Counted from the stretch's first letter, positions 5,863 to 12,002 are shown. The stretch: DNA of 12,002 bases from an uncultured Lachnospiraceae bacterium (GCA_910577785.1 CAJTNT010000074.1:1-12002); one strand, 5' to 3'. Program-made: numbers and translations. Notes: generated by a model from the sequence alone, not told the origin.

Positions 5863-6198
5863 TTAAATATAGTTTATGGCCATTGAAAGTATTCCTGCCG
5901 CCACTGCGCCTGCCATGGCGCTGATGATGGCGGCCACTGCCGTCCTCCTGTATGCCCGGATGTCGTCCGCGGGCAGCTTTTCCATGCTGTCCACACGGCT
6001 GCCCATCCGCTCCACCTTTGCATCCAGCGAGCCGACTGTCTCATTGGTGTGCTTCACCTCTTCCACCAGCTGGATCATGGTGTTGGACATGGTATGGATC
6101 TCATTCGTGACCCTCTCCAGCCTGTCCAGGCGGTGCGTGTTGCTCTTTGAGCGCTCCTCCATTTTTGTCAGGCGCTCCATGATCTCAATTTCCTCCAT
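5863..6198 (-). CDS. XhlA-like (haemolysin-type) coiled-coil membrane protein of a phage lysis cassette
   Basis: This 111-residue protein has a long N-terminal coiled coil (about 1-80, rich in E, K, R with spaced L/M/V: ERLTKMEERSKSNTHRLDRL and onward) and one C-terminal membrane helix (about 87-109, VAAIISAMAGAVAAGILSMA). This is the plan of XhlA proteins, which act with a holin in Bacillus-type prophage lysis. Strong GGAAGGAGG precedes ATG 6198. The start codon directly follows the stop codon of a truncated upstream frame (TAAATG). The family assignment is by architecture and position; sequence-level confirmation is not possible here. Confidence 0.78.
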   Translation of the reverse strand: MEEIEIMERLTKMEERSKSNTHRLDRLERVTNEIHTMSNTMIQLVEEVKHTNETVGSLDAKVERMGSRVDSMEKLPADDIRAYRRTAVAAIISAMAGAVAAGILSMAINYI

Positions 6199-6270
6199 TT
6201 ATACGGCCTCCTTCCTTCCTGATATTTCCGCCAACGCTTCCCTCAGCTGCCCCATATTCCCCGACAAACT
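6199..6270 (-). pseudogene. C-terminal scrap of an upstream phage gene
   Basis: The frame ending in TAA at 6199-6201 reads SLSGNMGQLREALAEISG and ends RKEAV, abutting the XhlA-like start codon as neighbouring phage genes often do. It is cut by an in-frame stop around 6273, where GC-rich phage sequence gives way to the SymE-like sequence. It is too short to assign; a structural (tail-end) gene would be usual before a lysis cassette. Confidence 0.45.
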
Positions 6271-6278
6271 TTAATACA

Positions 6279-6497
6279 ATCAAAACGGATACGAAAAAAG
6301 CACGCGCAAGACAGAGCAAAAACCATTACTTCGGCAGCGGATACATCGAAACGCCAAAGATCCAGATGGAGGGTAAATGGCTGGAGGCGCTCGGCTTCCA
6401 CATCGGGGACGCCATCCAGGTGGCTTACGAAGAAGGCTCCATCCACATCTCACTTGCACCTCAAACGCAATCTGATACATTCTGCGTAACTGAGTAA
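6279..6497 (+). pseudogene. SymE-family toxin sequence lacking a normal start codon
   Basis: An open 72-codon frame ends at TAA 6495-6497. Its core, PKIQMEGKWLEALGFHIGDA followed by IQVAYEEGSIHIS, matches the SymE toxin domain (an AbrB-like swapped-hairpin fold; K-W-L-x-x-x-G-F-x-x-G-x-x-V-x-V-x-x-x-x-G-x-I-x-I). E. coli SymE is an SOS-induced protein reported to affect RNA or nucleoid, normally silenced by the antisense RNA SymR. No ATG, GTG or TTG with a ribosome binding site starts the frame: ATC-AAA-ACG-GAT at 6279 stands where an ATG would be expected. The truncated phage scrap on the other strand ends at about the same place, so the 5' end may have been lost at this junction. An internal ATG at about 6360 would leave only a partial domain. 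Probably inactive. Confidence 0.65.
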
Positions 6498-6506
6498 TTT
6501 CCCATA

Positions 6507-6577
6507 ACGACAAACAGCCCACGGATAAGGAATCGGCATCACTATCTGCCATCCGCTGCCCGTGGGCTATCTGTCGT
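6507..6577 (-). ncRNA. Candidate structured RNA: 18-bp hairpin downstream of symE
   Basis: Arms 6507-6524 and 6560-6577 pair over 18 positions with two mismatches. Read as plus-strand RNA the mismatches are A-C; read as minus-strand RNA both become G-U, so only the minus transcript forms a continuous stem. Inside, GGAT/ATCC and GGCA/TGCC can form further helices. No U-run follows on either strand, so it does not look like a plain intrinsic terminator. It lies between the symE-like stop (10 bases away) and the promoter of the restriction operon. I found no convincing minus-strand promoter. It could be an antisense/SymR-like RNA, a processing site or a remnant repeat. Confidence 0.4.
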
Positions 6578-6615
6578 AAAAAACATAAAAATACATTTAT
6601 CTACGCACTAATGCA

Positions 6616-6644
6616 TTGCTTTTTTCACTTTTCCGTGATACAAT
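6616..6644 (+). promoter_or_regulatory. Predicted promoter of the type III restriction operon, with possible operator repeats
   Basis: TTGCTT (6616-6621), a 17-base spacer and TACAAT (6639-6644) with an extended TG (GTGATACAAT) lie just ahead of the XRE gene. The -35 box overlaps an 8-base palindrome, AATGCATT (6610-6617). Directly after the -10 box a GAACGG repeat occurs twice, 11 bases apart (6646-6651 and 6657-6662). Either could be the XRE protein's own operator. Confidence 0.65.
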
Positions 6645-6671
6645 GGAACGGTCAAAGAACGGAGGGATAAA

Positions 6672-6905
6672 ATGGCTGTTAATTACAAAAAACTGTTTCA
6701 TTTGATGATAGAAAAAGACCTATCCAATTCCGATCTGCAGCGCATGGCTGGTTTTTCCGGCAACATACTCACACGATTAAAACGTAACCGTTATGTTTCG
6801 TTGGAGAGCATAGAACGCATCTGCTATGTGATGGAATGCGGGGTAGATGATATTCTGGAATTTATTCCGGGGGAGGAAACTGACCAATGGATAAAAGAAA
6901 AATAG
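6672..6905 (+). CDS. XRE/Cro-type HTH regulator of the restriction operon
   Basis: This 77-residue single-domain DNA-binding protein is of the small Cro/C1 (HTH_26) type. The helix-turn-helix lies at about 16-55, with LSNSDLQRMAGFSGNILTRL followed by SLESIERICYVMECGVDDIL, the family's closing motif. AACGGAGGG before ATG 6672 sets the start. It is the first gene after a good promoter and overlaps the dinD-like gene by 19 bases. Small regulators of this kind often time or restrain expression of restriction genes, so autorepression is likely but inferred. Its TAG stop, within a translational overlap, indicates that TAG works as a stop in this genome. Confidence 0.9.
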   Translation: MAVNYKKLFHLMIEKDLSNSDLQRMAGFSGNILTRLKRNRYVSLESIERICYVMECGVDDILEFIPGEETDQWIKEK

Positions 6906-7762
6906 AACAGACCCGTCAGCAATACGATCTCATTATCCACACAATTGAAAACGCTGATATAGAATTTTGGTATGCCCGTGAATTAATGCCTCTTCTCGGT
7001 TATGGACGCTGGGAAAATTTTGATAAAGCAATCTGCCGCGCTATGGAATCCTGTGAAACTTCTGGAATCACAGTGCCTGATCATTTTCGTGAGGTCACGA
7101 AAATGATAACTATCGGCAAGGGCGGACAGCGACCGGTAAAGGATTATATGCTAACTCGCTATGCCTGCTACCTAATCGCACAGAATGGCGACCCTAAAAA
7201 AGAAGAGATTGCTTTTGCGCAAAGTTATTTTGCCATACAGACAAGGAAGCAGGAACTTATTGAGGAACGAATCGCACTAATCGAACGCACAGAAGCACGA
7301 GGCAGGCTACGTGAATCCGAAAAACGCCTTTCCCAGAATATTTATGAACGCGGTGTGGATGACGCAGGTTTTGGCCGCATCCGCTCCAAGGGCGACCAGG
7401 CATTATTCGGCGGCTATACGACACAGGAAATGAAAAACCGTCTTGGTGTAAAGGGCAGCCGCCCACTGGCTGATTTTTTGCCCACCCTCACAATTGCCGC
7501 AAAGAACCTCGCAACGGAAATGACAAACTACAATGTAGAAGAAAAAGATCTGCAGGGAGAAAGCTCTATTACCGGGGAACACATTCAGAATAACCGTTCT
7601 GTACGCGATATGCTGGGGCAGCGTGGCATCAAGCCGGAAAACCTGCCGCCCTCCGAAGACATCAAAAAGCTGGAACGGCGTGTAAAATCACAGGAAAAGA
7701 AAATCGTTGCACAGGCCGGAAAACTGCCGAAAGATTTCATGGAGGATGAACAGGATGGCTAA
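6887..7762 (+). CDS. dinD: DinD-like (DNA damage-inducible protein D) BRO-N domain protein
   Basis: This 291-residue protein resembles E. coli DinD (about 274 residues). The N-terminal BRO-N-like domain (about 25-105) shows FWYARELMPLLGYGRWENF, the conserved E-x-C at 54-56, DHF at 65-67, KDYMLTRYACYLIAQNGDP and then SYFAIQTRKQEL (about 113-124), all close to DinD. Residues 125-155 are a charged helix. A central FGGYTTQEMKNRLGVKG-type segment and a C-terminal ENLPPSEDIKKLERRVKSQE follow, also DinD-like. E. coli DinD is SOS-induced and reported to inhibit RecA filament activity. GGGGGAGG upstream supports ATG 6887, which overlaps the XRE gene; its end overlaps mod by 8 bases. It is thus built into a type III restriction operon. 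I see no LexA-type box at the operon promoter, so damage induction is not shown. Confidence 0.9.
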   Translation: MDKRKIEQTRQQYDLIIHTIENADIEFWYARELMPLLGYGRWENFDKAICRAMESCETSGITVPDHFREVTKMITIGKGGQRPVKDYMLTRYACYLIAQNGDPKKEEIAFAQSYFAIQTRKQELIEERIALIERTEARGRLRESEKRLSQNIYERGVDDAGFGRIRSKGDQALFGGYTTQEMKNRLGVKGSRPLADFLPTLTIAAKNLATEMTNYNVEEKDLQGESSITGEHIQNNRSVRDMLGQRGIKPENLPPSEDIKKLERRVKSQEKKIVAQAGKLPKDFMEDEQDG

Positions 7763-8531
7763 CTTATCACAACAAAAACGGCAGCGGATGCTGGAATTTT
7801 TGCAGACCATCCGTGAGGAACATAAAGACGATGATGATGTACTTATTGCGTTGGGCGAAATTGAAAGCGAACTGAATGCAAAAAAATACGGCCTCGTGTG
7901 GGAGCAGCATGAGGAAGCTGTAGATTTACAGATGCGGGCTAATATTCCTGTATTTACAGAATGCACAGATAAAGAGATTACTGCTGATGCAGGCAACAGC
8001 TATAACTTTATACTTGAAGGCGACAACCTACACAGTCTCCGACTGTTAGAAAAAACCCATTCCGGACGGATTGATTTTATCTACATAGACCCACCCTACA
8101 ACACAGGGAATAAAGATTTCATATATGATGACACATATGTTTCTGCGGATGATGGATATTTTCATTCTAAGTGGTTGTCTTTCATGGCAAAACGATTGCT
8201 TTCTGCAAAATCATTGCTCTCCGATGAAGGGATAATCCTCATAAGTATCGATGATACAGAATATGCAAATCTGAAACTATTATGTGATGAAATTTTTAGT
8301 GAACGAAATTTTATGGGGACATTTATTTGGAAAAGCAGGCAGGTTGTAGATAGCAGAAACAGAACACATATATCGAATGATCATGAATATATTCTTGCCT
8401 ATTCGCAAAATATTGACCTTGCGTCTTTGCTTGGAAAAGAGGTTTCAAAAGATAAATATTCTAATCCTGATAACGACCCTCGCGGAATATGGATGAGTAA
8501 CAGTATTTTGGGATTGGCCAATGCTGAATAG
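7755..8531 (+). CDS. mod: Type III DNA methyltransferase Mod, N-terminal part, ended by an in-frame amber
   Basis: Codons 1-258 encode the first half of a beta-class adenine-N6 methyltransferase, the recognition and methylation subunit of a type III restriction system. An N-terminal helical region (about 1-75) precedes NFILEGDNLHSLRLL (about 84-98) and the catalytic DPPY at 112-115 in FIYIDPPYNTGNKDFIYDDT. LLSDEGIILISIDDTE and the start of the target-recognition region (DNDPRGIWM) follow. The start at ATG 7755 has GGAGG at 7741-7745 and overlaps dinD by 8 bases; an ATG upstream in the same frame (7707) lacks this support. The frame stops at TAG 8529-8531, right before RPNLHYDLVDPATG, a typical Mod segment still in the same frame. 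One base change therefore splits an otherwise normal gene (544 codons with the amber, to 9389). Confidence 0.88.
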   Translation: MANLSQQKRQRMLEFLQTIREEHKDDDDVLIALGEIESELNAKKYGLVWEQHEEAVDLQMRANIPVFTECTDKEITADAGNSYNFILEGDNLHSLRLLEKTHSGRIDFIYIDPPYNTGNKDFIYDDTYVSADDGYFHSKWLSFMAKRLLSAKSLLSDEGIILISIDDTEYANLKLLCDEIFSERNFMGTFIWKSRQVVDSRNRTHISNDHEYILAYSQNIDLASLLGKEVSKDKYSNPDNDPRGIWMSNSILGLANAE

Positions 8532-8576
8532 CGTCCAAACCTCCATTATGATTTAGTTGATCCCGCAACAGGAATT

Positions 8577-9389
8577 GTGTATCCGTGCAATCCAAGTACA
8601 GGGTGGCGTTTTTCCAAAGATACAATGGCCCAGAAAATTGCAGAAGGAAGAATTTTGTTTCCAAGTAAAAAAAATGGACGGCCCAGAGAGAAAAAATTTT
8701 TTAATGAAATATCCAGTAAATATACCGGGTTATCCACTGTCTTGCCAGATACAGTTGGGTATACTCTAAACGGCAGCCGTGAGATAATCCAAATCCTGGG
8801 CAACCGCGCATTTGACTTTCCAAAGCCTGTATCATTAATACAATTTCTGATTGCACAATGTCTTAATCCAAATGCTATTATATTAGATTTTTTCGCAGGT
8901 TCTGGAACAACTGGCCATGCAATATTAAAGCAGAATGCCGAAGACGGCGGTCATCGCAGTTTTATTCTATGTACCAACAATGAAAACAACATCTGCGAAG
9001 AAGTTACCTATGAACGTATTCAAAAGGTCATCAACGGTTATGGCAATACAGCAGGTATTCCTACCAATTTAAAATACTACCGCACAGAATTTGTGCCAAA
9101 AGACATTGACGATGTCAGCGATGCCCTGCTTGGCCATATTGCCGAGATGATCCAACTGGAACATGGTGTAAAAATTGACGGTAGCAATTACCTCATGGTC
9201 ATGAGCGATGACGAGGCAGACGCACTGGAGCAGCATTGGGAACAATATCAAAATATAAAGGCGGTATACATCTCCAAAAATGTGCTTTTGACCACGAAGC
9301 AAAATGTTCTGTTTAACAGTGTTAATATCTACATTATCCCAGATGACTACTTCAAATTTGAGATGCAGGAGGTGGGTGAATCATGGTAA
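8577..9389 (+). CDS. mod: Type III DNA methyltransferase Mod, C-terminal part after the amber
   Basis: This is the second part of the same gene and frame. It carries the rest of the target-recognition region, the FPKPVSLIQFLI motif-X-like segment, and the SAM-binding ILDFFAGSGTTGHA (motif I), in the late position usual for beta-class enzymes. A C-terminal region (VPKDIDDVSDALLGHIAEMI and onward) follows that contacts partner subunits in this family. Homologous sequence begins at 8532, immediately after the TAG, so the real gene part is 8532-9389. The listed start is the first possible GTG (8577), with only a weak AGGA before it; an ATG at 8625 is another option. Without readthrough or reinitiation this half would not be made. 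The stop overlaps res by 7 bases. No further frameshift is visible, so the mutation looks recent. Confidence 0.85.
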   Translation: MYPCNPSTGWRFSKDTMAQKIAEGRILFPSKKNGRPREKKFFNEISSKYTGLSTVLPDTVGYTLNGSREIIQILGNRAFDFPKPVSLIQFLIAQCLNPNAIILDFFAGSGTTGHAILKQNAEDGGHRSFILCTNNENNICEEVTYERIQKVINGYGNTAGIPTNLKYYRTEFVPKDIDDVSDALLGHIAEMIQLEHGVKIDGSNYLMVMSDDEADALEQHWEQYQNIKAVYISKNVLLTTKQNVLFNSVNIYIIPDDYFKFEMQEVGESW

Positions 9390-11596
9390 ACCCAGGATTA
9401 ACAATCAGGCTGTTTGATTTCCAAGAACAGGCTGTGCTCAAGCTGCTGGATCTAACATCGAAGCCCGGCGGAAAACAGACCATTGTCATGAAAGCCCCGA
9501 CAGGCTCTGGCAAGACAATTATTCTGATTGATTATGTGGATAAATACCTGGCCAATGTCAACGCCAGTACTGCCTTCATCTGGCTCTGCCCTGGAAAAGG
9601 AGATTTAGAGGAACAAAGCCGTGAAAAAATGCGCAAATTCGCTTCAGGCCGTGCCACACAGAATCTGTTTGACGCATTGCTGAACGGTTTTGTGCCTAGC
9701 AGCACGACTTTCATTAATTGGGAACTGGTGACCAAGAAAGGTAACACGGCTATCCGTGACTGCGAACGCAAGAACCTGTTTGACCGTATTACCGAGGCGC
9801 ACCGGAGAGGCACAGAATTCATTATCATTATTGATGAGGAACATTCCCATAATACAGCCAAAGCAAAAACAATCATTGATTCTTTTGCAGCAAAAAACAT
9901 TGTGCGTGTCAGCGCCACCGCCATCCAGAACAGACGACATGAATTTTTTGAGATTGATGAAGTAGATGTCATTGATGCCGGTCTAATCACCAAGGCATTA
10001 TATGTCAATGAGGGCATAACTGACAATCTTGAAATCACAGATGATTACGATTATCTGCTTGACCTTGCCGATGCAAAGCGCAAAGCCATCGCTTCCCGCT
10101 ACCAGTCCATCCATAAAAATATCCGGCCCCTTGTGCTTATTCAATTTCCGAACGGCCAGCCGGAAACAATTGCCGCCGTGGAAAAGAAGCTGGAAACTAT
10201 GGGATACAACTATGACAATGGAATGGTCAGCAAATGGATGAGCGAAAATAAGAAAGACCTCCCGGATAATCTTACAGAAAATGACGGCATCCCTGTATTC
10301 CTGCTCATGAAGCAGGCTATCAGCACAGGATGGGACTGCCCAAGGGCAAAAATCCTCTTCAAATTGCGCGAAGGGATGAATGAGAATTTTGAAATCCAGA
10401 CGATCGGGCGCATCCGCCGTATGCCGGAAGCAGCACACTACGAAGATGACCTGTTGGATTTCTGTTATGTATATACGTTTGATGAAAAATACAAAGCCGG
10501 GCTTTTGGCAGATATGGATAAAGCCTATGAAACCCGCCGCTTGTTTCTGAAAGATAAATGCAAAACATTTACATTGGAAAAAGAAATCCGTGACCAGGAT
10601 TTTGATGGCCTTGGCGAACGCGAGGTTCTGAATAAAATTTATGATGCATTGGTGAAAAAATACGGTTTAAGCACCGATAAGTCAGATAACAAAATGCGGC
10701 TTGCCTCTGACGGATATAGATTTGGTAATGAAATTATTGGCCGCGCTTTGTATGGCCAATACATACGCACCGACAGGGTTGCTGAAAGCACCACCTATTA
10801 TACTACCCACAAACGTGTAAATACACATAAGCATGGCATGGAAATGCTGCACTGCGTGGATTCCATCAAACGCACCATCAATATGCCGACCGCAAAGGTA
10901 AAAACCATTTTGGAACGCTTATTCCGCAAAGGCGGCAATGCAGCAAAAAAACTCCTCCTGCTCGACACGGCTGAATTTTATGCTTTTATCATCAATAACG
11001 AACATCTCCTGAAAGAAGAATTCCGGGAAGTTACAGCGGATATGGCCGTACAAATGAGCATGCTCCTGCATCCAAAAAAATCCACTTTCCATATCCCCGA
11101 CCAGGATTTCTTTAGATATGACCCTGGCGTTAAAAACGAAGTGGAGTACTTAAGTAGCGCCTACCATGAATATACGTCCGGCTATGCCACCAGCCTGGTG
11201 CGCAGCACGTCCGAAATGTTATTTGAGCAATACTGCGAAAAGCAGGACGACATTGAATGGGTGTATAAAAATGGCGATACAGGACAGCAGTATTTTTCCA
11301 TTGTGTATATTGACGCGCTCCAGCATCAATGGCTGTTCTACGCAGATTATATCGTTATGAAAAAAGATGGGACTGTGTGGATTATTGAAACCAAGGGCGG
11401 CGAAAGCCACGACCAAAATAAAAATATTGATAAGCAGATAGAAAACAAGTTTAATGCTTTCAAAATATATGCGGCTGAAAAGGATCTTCATTGGGGATTT
11501 GTCCGCGACAAGGACAACCAGCTATATATTAATAATACGACTTTCGCTTTGGATATGGCCGATGAAAACTGGCGGCCTTTAGAAACCATTTTTTAA
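9383..11596 (+). CDS. res: Type III restriction enzyme Res subunit (helicase-nuclease)
   Basis: This 737-residue superfamily 2 ATPase and endonuclease cuts DNA in complex with Mod. RecA domain 1 has a Q-like LFDFQEQAV, Walker A APTGSGKT (38-45), Walker B DEEH (151-154 in FIIIIDEEHSHN) and motif III SAT (177-179). RecA domain 2 has AISTGWDCPRA (about 312-322) and motif VI QTIGRIRRMPE (339-349). The C-terminal PD-(D/E)XK nuclease shows D655 in FYADYIVM and E669-x-K671 in VWIIETKGG. All catalytic motifs are intact, and the gene is open throughout. It is shorter than EcoP1I/EcoP15I Res (near 970 residues). The start at 9383 overlaps the mod stop (ATGGTAA), with AGGAGGTGGG upstream. Type III Res needs Mod to recognise DNA, so its activity depends on the fate of the broken mod gene. 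Confidence 0.96.
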   Translation: MVNPGLTIRLFDFQEQAVLKLLDLTSKPGGKQTIVMKAPTGSGKTIILIDYVDKYLANVNASTAFIWLCPGKGDLEEQSREKMRKFASGRATQNLFDALLNGFVPSSTTFINWELVTKKGNTAIRDCERKNLFDRITEAHRRGTEFIIIIDEEHSHNTAKAKTIIDSFAAKNIVRVSATAIQNRRHEFFEIDEVDVIDAGLITKALYVNEGITDNLEITDDYDYLLDLADAKRKAIASRYQSIHKNIRPLVLIQFPNGQPETIAAVEKKLETMGYNYDNGMVSKWMSENKKDLPDNLTENDGIPVFLLMKQAISTGWDCPRAKILFKLREGMNENFEIQTIGRIRRMPEAAHYEDDLLDFCYVYTFDEKYKAGLLADMDKAYETRRLFLKDKCKTFTLEKEIRDQDFDGLGEREVLNKIYDALVKKYGLSTDKSDNKMRLASDGYRFGNEIIGRALYGQYIRTDRVAESTTYYTTHKRVNTHKHGMEMLHCVDSIKRTINMPTAKVKTILERLFRKGGNAAKKLLLLDTAEFYAFIINNEHLLKEEFREVTADMAVQMSMLLHPKKSTFHIPDQDFFRYDPGVKNEVEYLSSAYHEYTSGYATSLVRSTSEMLFEQYCEKQDDIEWVYKNGDTGQQYFSIVYIDALQHQWLFYADYIVMKKDGTVWIIETKGGESHDQNKNIDKQIENKFNAFKIYAAEKDLHWGFVRDKDNQLYINNTTFALDMADENWRPLETIF

Positions 11597-11608
11597 AGTC
11601 TCCATACA

Positions 11609-11639
11609 AAATTCCCTGCAGCTTTTCTGCAGGGAATTT
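11609..11639. terminator. Intrinsic terminator after res (probably bidirectional)
   Basis: A perfect 13-base stem (AAATTCCCTGCAG / CTGCAGGGAATTT) with a five-base loop lies 12 bases after the res stop. T-rich sequence (ATTTCATTTTC) follows on the plus strand. The stem also has A/T-rich ends suitable for the convergent minus-strand gene. Confidence 0.85.
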
Positions 11640-11698
11640 CATTTTCATAATTCAGCAAGATAAGCTATTAACTGCATAATAACAGAAAAATATTTTTG

Positions 11699-12002
11699 TC
11701 AGATTTTAGAAGCCGATTCCTTATTATCTGTACGTGCATCTACAATTATAATCTTTATATCGACCTTATAATATTCTGCAGTTTCCTTTGCGATATCTTG
11801 TATATTATTGATTCTCTTAATATCTTTATCATTATAAACAATCACAAGAAATATTCCATTTTTACACGCATCAATTTTTAGGTATTTTGGAAGCTGTTTT
11901 TTCAATCCATTCCAGAATTTTGAGTTTTTTGCCAACTTTGCTTCTAATAACACCACTTTACAACTTTTTGAAAAATAAAATAACGCACAAGGCACTTTCT
12001 CA
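11699..12002 (-). CDS. Unidentified protein, C-terminal part, with E-x-K nuclease-like motif (runs off window)
   Basis: The last 100 or so residues of a protein whose start lies beyond the window; the frame is open to the edge, so an apparent GTG at 11995 is not taken as the start. KVVLLEAKLAKNSKFWNGL contains a hydrophobic strand ending in E-x-K, as in the second half of a PD-(D/E)XK nuclease core. QLPKYLKIDACKNGIFLVIV is next, a helix-strand pattern I associate with restriction-like proteins of Firmicutes, then YNDKDIKRINNIQ and KVDIKIIIVDA. The upstream catalytic Asp would be off-window, so nuclease activity is inferred only. It converges on res across a terminator and may be a further defence gene. 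It is more AT-rich than the restriction operon. Confidence 0.6.
   Translation of the reverse strand, partial: EKVPCALFYFSKSCKVVLLEAKLAKNSKFWNGLKKQLPKYLKIDACKNGIFLVIVYNDKDIKRINNIQDIAKETAEYYKVDIKIIIVDARTDNKESASKI

Noticed and set aside
6600..6671. A LexA (SOS) box before the dinD-containing operon
   Set aside because: No CGAAC-N4-GTTCG-type sequence is present. The GAACGG repeats are direct, not inverted, so SOS control is not supported.
9532..10438. Minus-strand frames of up to 168 codons inside res
   Set aside because: They lie antisense to clearly conserved helicase motifs and lack ribosome sites or family features.
1..12002. Genome-wide reassignment of TAG
   Set aside because: TAG ends the XRE gene within a normal translational overlap and also ends the GH1 remnant at the family's usual terminus, so it functions as a stop here.
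1..12002. tRNA, rRNA, riboswitch or CRISPR features
   Set aside because: None was recognised by eye on either strand. The longer non-coding gaps (332-648, 1559-2016, 4344-4510, 6498-6671) contain only the promoters, remnants, hairpins and repeats listed.

Overview
The window looks like an accessory, eroded stretch of chromosome from a low-GC Gram-positive gut bacterium, most likely a member of Clostridia/Lachnospiraceae. The signs are AGGAGG-type ribosome binding sites, the pyrophosphatase, HPr and GH1 remnants, an ISLre2-type transposase remnant and the style of the two-component system. This placement rests on protein character only.

Positions 1-1970 are a gene graveyard read mainly on the minus strand. 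They hold the N-terminal part of a LysR regulator with a good promoter, a collapsed inorganic pyrophosphatase gene, and the skeleton of a sugar operon. That operon still has its promoter and a terminator-like hairpin, but its RpiR-type regulator is cut to about 22 codons and joined to the last ~60 codons of a 6-phospho-beta-glucosidase. These are followed by an apparently intact small cupin and by an HPr gene lacking its active-site histidine region. A 5' fragment of an ISLre2-like transposase closes the region.

Positions 2017-4343 (plus strand) are an overlapping three-gene operon: a 70-residue helix-turn-helix protein, an OmpR-type response regulator and a membrane histidine kinase. No target gene follows.

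Positions 4461-6270 (minus strand) are an isolated, visibly GC-richer phage lysis cassette: an XhlA-like coiled-coil membrane protein, an r1t-like holin, a small protein with a repeat-rich tail cut by an amber codon, an NlpC/P60 endolysin with a peptidoglycan-binding tail, and a terminator. The upstream phage gene survives only as its last codons.

Positions 6279-6577 hold a SymE-type toxin sequence without a normal start codon and a long hairpin just downstream of it. The hairpin pairs better as minus-strand RNA.

Positions 6616-11639 are a type III restriction-modification operon with a promoter, tight translational overlaps and a terminator: XRE regulator, DinD-like BRO-N protein, Mod methyltransferase and Res helicase-nuclease. 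Mod is interrupted by one in-frame TAG between its DPPY and FAGSGTT motifs, so the system is either dead or works through a split or suppressed Mod. The end of the window (11699-12002, minus) is the C-terminal part of an unidentified protein with an E-x-K nuclease-like motif.

The most interesting unit is the SymE / hairpin / XRE-DinD-Mod-Res neighbourhood. It combines a SymE-type toxin, a DinD-type protein and restriction-modification in one locus, which recalls the E. coli immigration control region.
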